The position numbers and the translations under genes are program-made. Shown here piece after piece: positions 51,064 through 63,281 of a DNA stretch of 64,000 nucleotides. Source of the stretch: Pleurostoma richardsiae (Eukaryota > Ascomycota > Sordariomycetes > Calosphaeriales > Pleurostomataceae); NCBI GenBank assembly GCA_030052745.1, contig JANBVO010000001.1:1426001-1490000 (forward strand), in the 5' to 3' direction. Position 1 is the stretch's first letter; every line of letters starts with the position of its first letter. The notes beneath the pieces are model-generated. The model did not search any database. It saw only the letters and a program-made list of their open reading frames with translations, and was not told where the DNA came from.

Positions 51064-53475
51064 TCACATTACGACGCAGTTATCGTCCTTGTCTCCGTTT
51101 TTCTTGATCTTGCCGTTTCGTGGCGGCCCGACCTCCATTGGTGTTCCACCACTGACAGCTGCTCGGATGACAGCAAGTCGTTGCTTGGCCCGCTCATCCC
51201 CAGCATCAGCAGCTTTGACGTACCAGACGTTGGCTTCGAGGATATCCCTCCGACAGCCGATGCCCATTTCTGTAAAATAACCGACGGCGTACTGCGCCTT
51301 GACGTAGCCTACAACGAGTTAGCCACGCCTATCCTCAATGCTCCATGCCAGAAATCCCTACTTACCCAGCTCAGCCGACCGGCGGGCCCATTCGTAGGCC
51401 TCCTCCTCGTCTTTCTCCAAGATAGGCTCTGCACCAACCATATACCAGGCACAGAGTCCCATCATGGCAGCCGCATGGCCCCGTTCGGCAGCACCCGTAT
51501 AAAAGTGGACGCTCAAGGCTGGATCCCGAGGACAATTCAGCTTGCCGTGCTCGTAGGCGTCACCCATCCGATAACTCGCTTCGGCGTGGCCAAGCTCGGC
51601 GGCCTGGGTGAACAACTCTGCGGCGTAGGCCTCGTCCTTGAAGATGTCATCTCCATACCCGGTTTCAAACAGGCAGCCGAGATTATAAGGTGCGGCATTG
51701 TACATCGTGTCAGCAGACTCCGTCGCTAGCTTCAACCATTTGATACCCTCTCGATAACGCTTCTCCCCAAGATCCCCAGACAAGCATGCTGTGCCTAGTC
51801 TCGTCATCGCACCGGGGTGCCGCTTTGAAGCAGCCGTTCGGAGAAACTGAACAGCCTTTGCAGGATCCTTCCGGCAACCCCAGCCAAATTCATAGCATAG
51901 GGCGGTCCTGTATGCAGACTCGGCATGTCCATGCTTTGCAGCAAGCACGAAGAGCGGGAAGGCTGAGTTGTAGTCCTCTTTGCCTTTGTTGAAGAGGCCG
52001 GAGGCATAGCCATCCGCCAGGTAATATTGCGCGAATGGATACCCGGCATTGGCCAGCTTTTGAAGTATTGCTCGAGCTTCTCTCACCAGCTCATGCGGCG
52101 AGGCTGTCGTGGCCTCAACATATGGGCTGTCATGGTCCCTCATGGGCTTCGGACCGTTTTTCCTCTTGGTAGTGTCGTCAAAACTCAGTCCTTGCTCTTG
52201 AGCAGTTGCAATCAGGAAAACGGCGAAGGAATACTGGATAGAAGGGTCATTGGTCTTCTTGACATTCTGCCTGTACATCTCAAGCGTCTTTTGGGCGCTA
52301 AGCAACGAGGCATTGGAGCCGACGGCATTCCGCAACTGCGAATTGTCAAAACTGATAGGGGCTGGAGCTGGCTGCGGGTATGGCACGTTGAGAAGTTCTG
52401 CATACGATGATGGCCTCGTATCTGGTGATCTCCTGGAATGTGCGGACGGAGCTCGAGCATGTGAATTGCCATACAAACCTGGAGAACGGCCCCTCGGTCC
52501 GAAATCAGAGTATACAGAGTAGGATGATGCAGGGCGAGGTAAGGAGCTCCGTCTAACAAAGCTCGAAGTGGGCGTCAAGTGGCGGTTGATTTGAGCACCA
52601 TTCTCTAATATGTCGGGAGTAGAGGCAATCCTGGGATCCTGCTCGCCGAGGAGACTCGGCGCCCGTGGCAGGAAAACCTCGTGGTGGTACTGCAGCTGAG
52701 GGACGGACTGAGCGTGGGGTATACCCTCCTCGATAATTGAGCTTGTTGAGCCATCCCCCGAGCCCTTGCCGTCGGCCCCCTCGTTCATAAGGGATACCGA
52801 ACTAGCACTCGTTATCACCGACGGCTCCGCAGAATTCTGCTGCTGTGAGGTGCTCGCAGTGGTTGCAGTGGTATCTGTATCGCGGCTGTGCCGGTTTTCA
52901 TCCTTAGACTTCAAGGCGTCACTAGTACTAGCAGAATCGGCCTCAGCGTTGACGACAGCTCCCTGAGGTTGTGAGGGCTGGGTGGAGCTCGATTCGAGGA
53001 GAAAGCCTGGGCTAACTGGGCTCAGGAGGTTGCTGTCCAGGCTGATGCCGGGCGATTGGATAGGCGGCAGCGACATTTCTGTCTGCTCTAATGCGGCGTG
53101 CGGTGCCAGGCCCGCTTGCTCCGCCTGCGGAAGCAGAGGAGTGTGGGGAGGAGGCGTCGGGGCATCGGGAGTTTTGGGCAGATCCCGGTCTAGAACGCTG
53201 GGAAGGAGATGGCGCTCGGTTTCTGGACTCATCTCGATGTTTGCGCTCGATGGTTGCGCCCAATTGTCCGGCTGGAAGTTAACCCTCACCGGGGAGACCG
53301 GAGCTTGGCCGACCCGGGAAGCTTCGGGGATGGGAATTATAGGAAGTTGTTTAGTGGCATCGAGTCGGCTGCGACGCTCCGGCGAGAGATTTGGGTTCGG
53401 CAGAGGCTTTCGGTAGCTCGGGGTAGAAGTCAAGGATGCAGAAGTTCGTGGCGGTGAGGTCTCGACGGCCGCCAT
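51064..53475 (-). CDS. SKT5: Skt5/Chs4-type chitin synthase activator (Sel1 repeats, CaaX)
   Basis: There are two exons, 51366-53475 and 51064-51308, with a 57-base intron, giving 784 residues. The first ~400 residues are disordered and rich in Pro and Ser. From residue ~410 the protein becomes helical and carries a series of Sel1-like repeats (AGYPFAQYYLADGYASG, HGHAESAYRTALCYEFGWG, RHPGAMTRLGTACLSGD, YNAAPYNLGCLFETG, LGHAEASYRMGDAYEHG, RGHAAAMMGLCAWYMVG, and KAQYAVGYFTEMGIG after the intron). The last four residues, Cys781-Val-Val-Met, form a CaaX prenylation box as in yeast Skt5. Yeast Skt5/Chs4 binds and activates Chs3 and links it to septins at the bud neck. The class IV (Chs3-like) synthase lies next to it on the opposite strand. 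The in-frame ATG at 53475 was chosen as the first ATG. Confidence 0.9.
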
Positions 53476-53994
53476 TGCGCACGGCAGCAGAGCCTTCAAG
53501 CCAAGAAGACCCTGTGAAGGTCAAGTCTGCGTGGTAGTGGAGATGTAGTCGAGCAGCGTCGTTTGGAGATGGTCTTTGCCAGAAGAGGGCGCTCCTCTGG
53601 CACGATACTATGACGACGATTGTATCACCCTCGTACACATTGAACCACTCGACCTGGCTCGTAAAAATGTGATCCGGACGGGAAGTCGCAGAAACCGAAA
53701 GAACTCGCGGGCAAGTCAAGAATGTCTGACTTTGTCTAACGCCAACAAGCGGAGGGCCAGCGAACGAGCGTGCGAGGGGAGACGTCGAAAAAGAATGGAT
53801 CGGGAGGCAGGCGTCTTGAAACACGGCGGGATAACTCTGATGGCGAGAGCAAGAGCGGTTAGAACGGAGAGGATAACCCAGCTACGGGCCTGTTTGGCAA
53901 GTGAGGAGAGAAGACGAGACTCAATGATGTGTACCCAGTATAGAAACTATGTCTGTTGCCTGATGCTGCGAGCCGTCGAAGAAACGAAGTGTGC

Positions 53995-54010
53995 GTGTGT
54001 GTGTGTGTGT
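53995..54010. repeat. (GT)8 microsatellite
   Basis: This is a GT dinucleotide run, extended to the left by an imperfect copy, in the leader/promoter of the Skt5-like gene. Confidence 0.9.
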
Positions 54011-57000
54011 GAAGCTGAGAGACGACTCCTCTGAGCGCAAAATCACACAACGGAGAACGGAGAAGAGAACGTCTAGAGTGGTGTATCTCCCTGTATGGAG
54101 TACAGGGAGCTAAGGTAAGGTGAGGTACCTCACTGCAGCCGACCGACAGGAGGGAGGGATGTACTGCACTTGTACTGTGCAAATGCGACGGTGCTGTGTG
54201 CCTGGCCAAGGATGAGGAAGAAGGAGAGGAGTGGATGAATTGTCCGGCTGGGAAGCCGCCCTGCGAGTCCATGTACCTTCTGGTACTGGGTATACAAGCA
54301 CTAGCAGGCATCAAGCAGGGCCAGCGTTGCTCATGCATGGCTGGTGGGCAATCTCACAGGGTCATTTACAGGTACACGGTACGTCCTGGGGACCTCGTTA
54401 TGTAATAAGCGAATGGCCGCTCGGGCGCCAGCAAAACACCGGCCGGCCAGCTTCATCCACGGCAGGCGGAGCTGAGAAGGAAGGTGCAATGGGGAGTCCC
54501 GCCCAGGGAACGTGGCTTGCCGGACCTCAGGTAGCTCCAGGTCGGTACTCCGTACCTTCACTTCCAAATTGATATTGTGCTGGTCCCAGGTAAGACCGAG
54601 GACCAACAGCTGTTGCAAGGCACACAGGGAGGGGGGTGGAAAGAAAGGAAGAGATTGAAGACACACAAGACGAAGCGGACAACGGACAGGAGACAAATGA
54701 ACTGAAGGGTCGGAGTTACACACCTTTTACCAGGTCTTTATCCGTGTCTGCGGTCCCGGGTTGGACTCGGGTGCGACTTTGGCCCCAAACTCTGCTGTTC
54801 TTAAGAGAACTCTGCGTCGGTTCGAGTCGTCGCCGACTCTCTGGTCCCGCTGCCTTGTCGTCCAAGAAGTCGAGCAAAACCGAAAATTGTGAGAAAAGAG
54901 GGAGAGAGACGAAAGCGCCCGACCAGCTGCAGTCTGGATGCCTGGGGACTAGGGACCAACTTAAAAGTCGAAATGCGACATGGATGCCACCGGCAGCAAG
55001 CGTCGAAGGCCACTGAGACTGGCAGTCTCATTACACACGTGGAGAAAGCCTGGCGCGACGCCCGTCTCTCGATCGGGCCTTGCTTGGCGTGCGCGAAGGA
55101 CGAAGGAGTCCGGCGAAGCGCGGCCTGCTTCTCGTTTCGTTTCCCTCAAAGCCCACAGGAAACTTGGTGGCCTACCTACCCACGTATCACGGTGTTTTGG
55201 ACCCAGCCAAGTCAGGCTTTCCGCTCAGTACCTTTGGTATACGACAGTATATGTACGTCTACGGGACTGTACGGGGCACTGCACTTCACCTCGGTGACCT
55301 CAGTCAGACGCTCAACGGAGGAAAAGGAGACCTTCTGGTAACTCTGGATTGGGGGCCGATCCCTCATCTGGCATCCCTGTTGTGCCTCCTCTGATCATCC
55401 AGGGACTTGCGCAGGGAGGGTCGCTCCAAGAATGGCTAGGGCTCTTGGCCATTCTCCAATTCCTTCGACAATTGCATCATCCCTCAACTTGTGTGGGCTG
55501 CGTGGATACTAACTTCGAAAACTTCGATAGGGGGGTTCATGGACGGGTTCCGCTATGTGCATACTGTCGTACTACCGCGGTGGGTTCTTTCTCCATACAG
55601 ACGGGATCCTCACTTTCCGGGACCACTTTATTGGAGGTTGTCTGTATAAAACACGCAAGCCGCCTCGTCAGGTCTGTCACAGCCGCCCGCATAGCTCTCC
55701 AAATGGAGCCCGGCAAGGCATGCCAGGAAAGGGCCTCCCAGCCGCAGGTTGTAATTCATCTACATCTACACTGGTTTTATCATTGTTGGCCTACCAACGT
55801 CACCGCCAAGGACCCCAACTTGGGGTCTTCAATAGCTTCGCCGAGATAGCCAGGTGCGCTCAATAGACCTTCGCAACAAATACGCGTCTAGCGACATCTC
55901 AGTAGACGTTTGAGGGGCTCTAAAACTTTAGCGAAACTCTCGCTCAAGAATACGGGTTTGCATTCGACATGCGGCACTGATATCCGACAGATCATCTTCC
56001 TGTGGATGCTACCTACTATCTAGGTCAGCAGTACGAGTTCGGAGCGCCTCTGTGCCCCCAGTTCTAAACACGGGAGTGGAGGTTGACACATTTTTCGTTT
56101 TCGACTACGACCAAAGCACTGGGTTTTTTGAAAATTAATTGATGTGTCTGTCTCACAAACTCCCAGATCCTGTCTGGTGACGGCATATGTTGTGCGACCG
56201 TCGGCGAAGGCCAGCCTCCCCAGAGTATTGCGCTATGATGCCAATCCAACCCCCCTGGTAGGTGGAAAGCTCCCGATGGCCCTCAATGGGAGCTTCATTA
56301 TGAGAATTGACGATCCATGCTTTTGGTCCACTCTGAAAGGGCCAGTCCGTACACAGACAGGCCCAACATCCGGCGCAGTGATGGCGCTCGAAGGCTGAAG
56401 ACGGCTTCACACGAGATTACCTACCTTGTGTCGCTTAAGGGCACAGGCAAGTATCGCTACTCAGGAGATACCTGCCATCTTATTCCAGAATGGCTGCATC
56501 AACTAGCGCGCTCGTATTTCGACGACAGACGTCCATGACCAATCTCAGCTTGGCAAGGTGGCACCTTTCTCTAGCACTAAGGCGCAAGCCATTCCACTCG
56601 TTTTCGTCTCACGGCAGCGCATCCGACCGCAAAAGAAGGTAAGGAGGATGGTGCCCTAACGCCGGAGCCGCAAACCCAACAAAGACAGCCGGAGGTGGTT
56701 GACGAAGCCCGAGTGACCCGGGAGCGCCCCACAATCGATCACATCACCAAGGCGTATTCGTGCCCCTCTTGAAACGCACATGGGAGTTTATGGAAAAGGT
56801 CGACAGAATCCAGGGAAAAGAGCCATTGACTCCTGCAGATCGGAATCTCCAGCTCGCAAAGCGAATTCACCCTTGACCTGTGCTTCTATCTACGTCACTT
56901 GCGATCCATAAGCATTCCTGCTGGCTTGACATGATCGCGTGGCTGTTCTCTGCGGAATGTAATGCTTTCGTGGCTGGCATCGCCTTCTGTCCTGAAGCCT

Positions 57001-59239
57001 AGTTCTAGACCGTGTCTCGCGTGAACCGTGGAGGTGTGGCCTCGTGACTGACGCATCCTTAAGAAACATTTCATCCTTGATCCACGAGGGCCGGACCTTA
57101 CTGCTGGGCTCCTTGGCGTTGCAGGCGAGTATCTCTGCCCGGTACAGCGCACACAATGTGCAATGTAAGTTCTCACTGTGATATAGTGGCTCCTCGTTCT
57201 CCTCTTGATAGGAAGCTATGGTTCTTGTTAGAGGGTTCTCATTCTGCCCTATATAGTCATGGATATGCGAACTTTAGAGTCGTCTCAAAGGGGATATAAC
57301 CTGTTGCTAAGGCATCAGAAACTCATGGCATGATCTGCTGCAATAGCCGCACCACCAAGCCCCCGATGGTTCGCCCGGATTTGCCGCAGATGTCTCTTCG
57401 CTGGAACAGCTGGACGGCAGATGCTTATTAACCCCGTGCATCTGTGACAGTCCCGCCTACAGCCTCAACAGCCGGAGACACCACTTTCAGGCAGCCCTGC
57501 CACCCACTGCATAGCGCGCCGCCACATCATGACAACTTCTGGGCCGCGGATTGCAGGGTACGGCGCCGGGAGAGCCCGTTGTTTGCCCCGCTGAGCGTTG
57601 AGACTGCTAGAAACCTTAAGACGGGAAGCCACACCTTCTCACTGGAAAGAACCTCGTTTGTAACGTTTTCCCTACGAGCAGTCACCTGGCAAGGGCGTTG
57701 AGGAATGCGCGCTAGACCGGGAGACCCACGCCGACACGAGTGACGGACAAAGGCAAACGCGCCCGTGTCGGAACAGGGGCAGGTCGTGTCGCGCTGAGAT
57801 GCGAGACACGCCACACCACCTGCGAGTGAACCCTGTGTCACGATTGAAGTCGCTCAGCTGTGAGAGTGACGACAATGCCGGCGCACCTGTTCGTAGTCCA
57901 CCCGGGCAGGGGCAAAAATTGAAGGGCACGGAATAGAGGTCTGACGGCACCAGACGGCCGCGCCAGATGCTCTACCCCAGCTTTTCCTGTGCTTGTCGCT
58001 AGCAGCCCTGGTCGACTGGCCAACCTGGGCTTAGTGAGGTCCTCGCTCGGGTCCAAAATAGAAAATCTTTCTGGTCCGGCCGTGGCGGCTGATCACTGAG
58101 AAGGGAGGTACTGCTCCAACCTCGGGCAATAGCCACTAGCCTGCGCCCACTAGCGGCATGCTTAACAACAGGAACTTCGTAAAACTCGGGCCTCCCTGTT
58201 TATGGCCCGCACGTGTGGGCATGGCCACACTGTCCACAAAAGGTAGTGGCCATGTACCTGCCCAATGCTTGCCCCTCTGGGAAATGGCCTGCAAAACAGG
58301 GAGAAGAATGGGCCTTAGGTCATGTTCCCTGTTAAAAAGAAGCACAGTAATCTGTACAGTACTTACAGCGGTACGTAGCCCCGTAACACGGCTCGACCAG
58401 GGCAGGGCGGAAAGGAGGCCAGGCAGGGAGAAACCCGAGGACGAATGCTTTTCCTTCCCATTCTCATCCACCTACCTCATCGTCTTCCAGCACGAGACAG
58501 CCGACGAGAAACAGAGAGGAAGGCATTTTCCCTCGTTCATCATCTGGCCTTCTTTCGTTTCTTCTCTGTTCCCTGTTCAACTAAGTCCGTCGCTCGGTAC
58601 CGGTGTCTCTTCCTTTGGTACGACACACCAAAGTCTTTCGTTTCCTCCTTTCACTCCGGTCATCCGCGCCCGGCCATCGTTCCGTGACAGTACATGCGCA
58701 TTCTGCCCACGGAGCATTGTTCCTGAGGGCAGCAGCGCCGGCAATCCCGCTGTGATCCTGCGAAACACTCGGTGTCTGTTCTCTGCAGTGCGGACGATCT
58801 GCCTACCAGAAACCCATCTGTCTGTCGTTCGTTGCCCTTCGAAACAAGCCACTGAGCCCAGTCAGCCGTTCCTGCATATCCATCCACACAGGCTCTCTGT
58901 GTTGTCAGACTTCGAGAACCCGTTACCCAGAGCACTCGCTCCCTTGAGCGTCATATCATAGCTGACGCTGCGCCGGGTTACATTGTCCAGAGTGTGGGAC
59001 CGTCCATGCAGCTGTTTTAGACGGTTCTCAACTTTGGATTCAAAAAAGTTGGAAAGCAGGATTGACTGCCGACTTTTCCCACGCTTGGCGGCTTCGTCTC
59101 AGCCCCGGGAGAGTTGGCGCCCGGCGTTCACTGCAGCTGCCGGCTCGTCGCCGAAGGAACCCCTCGTCCGCTAAGGCAGGGATAAGCAATATAGCCAACA
59201 GCCACAGCCTGCTCCGCGGCACCCTCCACAACAAACCTC

Positions 59240-59377
59240 GTGAGTCTCTGTCTCTGCCCCCCCCCCCCCCTCTACAACACTGCACAACGCATGTTTGGCG
59301 ATACTCAAGCTCTCTTGCCTGGCTGAGTTTTACCTCGTCTCCTCCCTCATACGCTGTCTTGCTCTTTTTTTCTACAG
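59240..59377 (+). other. Probable intron in the chitin synthase 5' leader
   Basis: A GTGAGT donor at 59240 and a strong pyrimidine tract ending TCTACAG at 59371-59377 frame a 138-base segment upstream of the chitin synthase ATG. It contains a run of 14 C (59257-59270). That it is spliced is inferred from the signals. Confidence 0.5.
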
Positions 59378-59379
59378 GC

Positions 59380-59505
59380 ATGAGCCTGCCTCTGCTCCTG
59401 CCAAACAAGCCTATTCATCCGACCGCCCTTGAGCTCCACCTCCTTTTCCCTACGAGGGTGAAGCTGCCCTTGCCCTCCCCCAGCATCTTTTGTCGATATC
59501 GCTGA
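59380..59505 (+). promoter_or_regulatory. Upstream ORF in the chitin synthase leader
   Basis: An ATG three bases after the probable leader intron opens a 41-codon frame. It ends with TGA at 59503-59505, 39 bases before the main start. A role in translational control is possible. Confidence 0.4.
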
Positions 59506-59544
59506 ATTATTGTCAATGCTGACCATCGCTTGCGCCGTAGGACA

Positions 59545-62500
59545 ATGTCTCTCCCCGAGCGGCCTGGCGGAAACGCCTCGTACGAGGAAAGAAATGGCTA
59601 CAGGCCGTCAGCGTCTCGCCGCAACCGCCCGGCCGATGTCGAGGCTGGTGGATATTATCCTGTAGCCGCAGGGCGGCCACAACATCAACGTGGGCCTTCA
59701 GCAAGTTCTCTCGCCGACACGATCCCGTCTCCTAATTCCAATATAGAGAGAATGCCTCTATCCCCTGCGCCCGAGCCCTCCACGCCGACCAACACCCAAC
59801 CCTTCCAGCGAAAACGCAGTCTTATCCGCCCAGAAAGGAACAGGATCGGTAAAGACCACCCAAACTACCACTACAGAAAACACGCGGCCAATATGGAGAC
59901 ACTGCCGTCCTCCACCGGCAATGACCCTATACTTGAGGACATTGAAGGCACCACAGCAGTGTCAGGATCGCAACGGGACGATACCATTTCCGATTCGTCA
60001 CCATCCAGAGATTTCCCCAGCAGAACCAACAGTGGCGAGCCGGAGAAGCCGAGCCGTGTCAGACGGCGATCTGGTGGACGGCGGGTAAGCAAGTCTGGCA
60101 AGATCACTAAAGGCGCAAAGCGCAAGCAGCCGGAGGAGCAAATCCGTCCGCCCAGCGTGTGGAATGTGTACTGTGCCATCATTACCTTTTGGTGCCCTGA
60201 TTTTGTCCTCAGGTGTTTTGGCAAGACGTCCAAGGCGCAATGTAGGGCATGGCGTGAGAAGATGGGGCTTCTTAGCATCATCTTGCTCATCATGACCTTC
60301 GTCGGCTTTCTCACCTTCGGATTCACCCAAGTGGTTTGCCGCCAGCCTTCCTTGCGACTTCACGTCAACGACGTTGATACAGGCTACATGATATTCCATG
60401 GCAAGGCCTATAATCTCGTCAACTCTCATCATCCGGTCGCGGCAGGGATTCCGAAGCGCTCGGACGGATCTGGCGCCAATGTCCTCTATGATCTTCCCGA
60501 GAAGCACGGCGGCCAGGACGGCAGCTTCCTCTTTCAGAATGTCAACGGCAAATGTAAGGGGCTGATCACCCTGGCGGACGGCTCCGATGTGCCCACGGAT
60601 TCGAAGGGCAACCTAGCGTGGTACTTCCCTTGCACAACCTTCAATCAGGACGGATCTTCGAAGCCGAATTTGACCATTCCATACTATCTTGGTTATGCTT
60701 GTCACACGACCGCTACCGCCCGCAATACGTTCTATCTGGACCTCAACCCCTCCGCTGATGTCTACTTCACTTGGGACGATGTGAGGAATAGCTCACGCAA
60801 CCTGGCCGTGTATTCGGGCAACGTGCTGGACTTGGATCTCCTCAACTGGTTCAACGAGACGCAGGTTTCCGTTCCGGCACGGTTCAAGGAACTGCGCAAT
60901 ACCGACTCGGCCGCGAACCAGGCCATTCGAGGACGGGATATCACGCACGCTTTCCAGTCCTCCGGTGATAAGGAAATTGCGCAATGTTTGGAGCAGATCA
61001 TCAAAGTCGGAAGCGTTGACACGGAGACGGTCGGCTGCATCGCGTCCAAGGTCGTCCTCTACGTGTCCCTCGTCCTGATTCTCGCCATTGTGGTGGCCCG
61101 GTTTGTGCTGGCAATAATATTCCAGTGGTTCATCAGCAAGACGTATGCTGCGGCCAAGACATCACAGACGTCCGATCAGCGAAAGCGGAATCGCCAGATT
61201 GAGGATTGGACTGAAGACATATACCGCGCTCCTCCTCGCATGCCTGGCGATATCGGTAGCAGCGTCGGCGGGTCGGACCGTACTAGCAAGCGTGCCAGCA
61301 CGTTCCTCCCAACGACTTCACGGTTCTCGACAGTGTACGGAGGGGAGAGGAACTCGCGCCGGCCTTCAATGCCTACGACCATGGCCAGCCAGAGCTCCGG
61401 CGCTGCACTGCTCCACCCCAACTCCATGTATCGGCAAGGCAACGACAGCCGGACCAGCTTCCTAAAGTCTGACCCCTATGCCACCAGCACCAGTCCCACG
61501 GACGGTCCTGGCCCTGCCGGCTTCATCCATGAGGCCGTCGTTCCCCAGCCACCGTCAGATTGGATGCCTTTTGGTTATCCCCTTGCCCACGCTATCTGCC
61601 TTGTCACGGCTTACTCAGAAGGCGAGCTCGGTATTCGCACAACACTTGACTCTATCGCCATGACGGACTATCCCAACAGCCACAAGGTCATTCTTGTCAT
61701 CTGCGACGGCATCATCAAGGGCAAGGGGGAAGCCATGTCTACTCCTGATATCGTTCTTGGTATGATGAAGGATCACACCGTGCTTCCGGAAGAAGTCGAA
61801 GCGTACTCATATGTGGCTGTCGCGAGCGGTGCGAAGCGACACAACATGGCCAAGATCTATGCAGGCTTCTATGACTACGGCGCTAAGTCCGCTATTCCGC
61901 TCGAGAAGCAGCAGCGTGTCCCGATGATGGTTGTGGTCAAGTGCGGAACTCCCGATGAGGCGACCAAGTCCAAGCCTGGAAATCGGGGTAAGCGCGACAG
62001 CCAGATCGTGTTGATGTCCTTCCTCCAGAAGGTCATGTTCGACGAGCGCATGACGGAGCTCGAGTATGAGATGTTCAACGGCTTGTGGAAGGTCACGGGC
62101 ATTTCTCCCGATTTCTACGAGATGGTTCTGATGGTTGACGCCGACACGAAGGTGTTCCCTGACAGTCTCACCCATATGATATCCGCAATGGTCAAGGACC
62201 CCGACATCATGGGTCTCTGCGGCGAGACCAAGATTGCCAACAAGAGAGCCAGCTGGGTTTCTGCCATTCAAGTGTTCGAGTACTTCATCTCCCACCACTT
62301 GTCCAAGTCGTTCGAATCTGTCTTCGGCGGTGTTACCTGTTTGCCGGGCTGTTTCTGCATGTACAGGATCAAGGCCCCCAAGGGAGCTCAGAATTACTGG
62401 GTCCCTATCCTTGCAAACCCCGACGTGGTCGAGCACTATTCAGAGAACGTCGTTGATACACTGCACAAGAAGAATCTCTTGCTGCTTGGTGAAGATCGTT

Positions 62501-63281
62501 ATTTGACTACCCTCATGCTTCGGACGTTCCCCAAGCGAAAGCAGGTCTTCGTGCCGCAGGCAGTGTGCAAGACGACGGTGCCGGACACTTTTAGCGTCTT
62601 GTTGTCACAGAGACGAAGATGGATCAACTCGACCATCCACAATCTGATGGAACTTGTTCTGGTTCGCGATCTATGCGGTACCTTCTGCTTCAGCATGCAG
62701 TTCATCATCTTCATCGACCTTATCGGCACACTTGTCCTTCCGGCAGCCATTGCCTTTACCTTCTATGTCGGTAAGTAACGCAGTTCACACCCGGGACATC
62801 TCTGCTAGCAATACGTTTAACTAAGAAGTACGTAGTCATCATCTCGATTGTCCATTCGCCACCGCAGATCATTCCTCTTGTCCTGTTGGGTCTGATCTTG
62901 GGTCTGCCAGCTGTCCTTATTGTGGTCACTGCACACTCATGGTCGTACGTCGGGTGGATGTTTATCTATCTCCTCTCTCTCCCCATCTGGAACTTCGTCC
63001 TCCCCACATACGCGTTCTGGAAGTTCGATGACTTCTCGTGGGGTGACACGCGGAAGACGGCCGGCGAAAAGACCAAAAAGGCGGGACTAGAGTACGAGGG
63101 CGAGTTCGACAGCAGCAAGATCACGATGAAGAGGTGGGCGGAGTTCGAGCGGGAGCGGAGAACGCGGAGCCAGTACTGGGGTTCGAAGGAGAACGTCGTC
63201 GGTGGAGGCAACAATGGCAGCCAGATCTGGTCGACGCCTCCGGGGCATCAGCACTACGACGAGTATTACTCGGACGCTTAG
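59545..63281 (+). CDS. Class IV chitin synthase (yeast Chs3 type)
   Basis: There are two exons, 59545-62770 and 62836-63281, with a 65-base intron, giving 1223 residues. A disordered basic N terminus (residues 1-210) precedes a membrane pair with a large loop: hydrophobic segments near residues 240-265 ([18 protein letters not shown]) and 505-530 ([18 protein letters not shown]). The glycosyltransferase family 2 domain has [20 protein letters not shown], the VDADTK metal-binding region, [11 protein letters not shown] (Glu983) and QRRRWINST (Gln1022-Trp1026), the signatures of processive chitin synthases. Further membrane helices and a cytosolic tail follow. There is no myosin motor, so this is not class V/VII. 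The length and loop match class IV (Aspergillus ChsD, Neurospora CHS-4, yeast Chs3). It polymerises UDP-GlcNAc into chitin across the plasma membrane. Its likely activator Skt5 is encoded divergently. Confidence 0.95.

Larger units (their letters stand above)
53476..59544. other. Long divergent intergenic, 6.1 kb
   Basis: This region separates the Skt5-like gene (-) from the chitin synthase gene (+). It must hold both promoters, plus a probable 5' leader with intron for the synthase. No frame shows a domain or a plausible exon chain. A (GT)8 run lies at 53995-54010, a CTCCGTAC-type palindrome word at 54545-54555, and a run of 14 C at 59257-59270. Confidence 0.55.

Noticed and set aside
56763-56876. 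A 37-codon coding-like stretch with acidic and basic residues, next to other short open pieces at 56144-56538
   Set aside because: It was considered as a degraded gene. No family was recognised, and no consistent exon joins or frameshifted homology could be shown.
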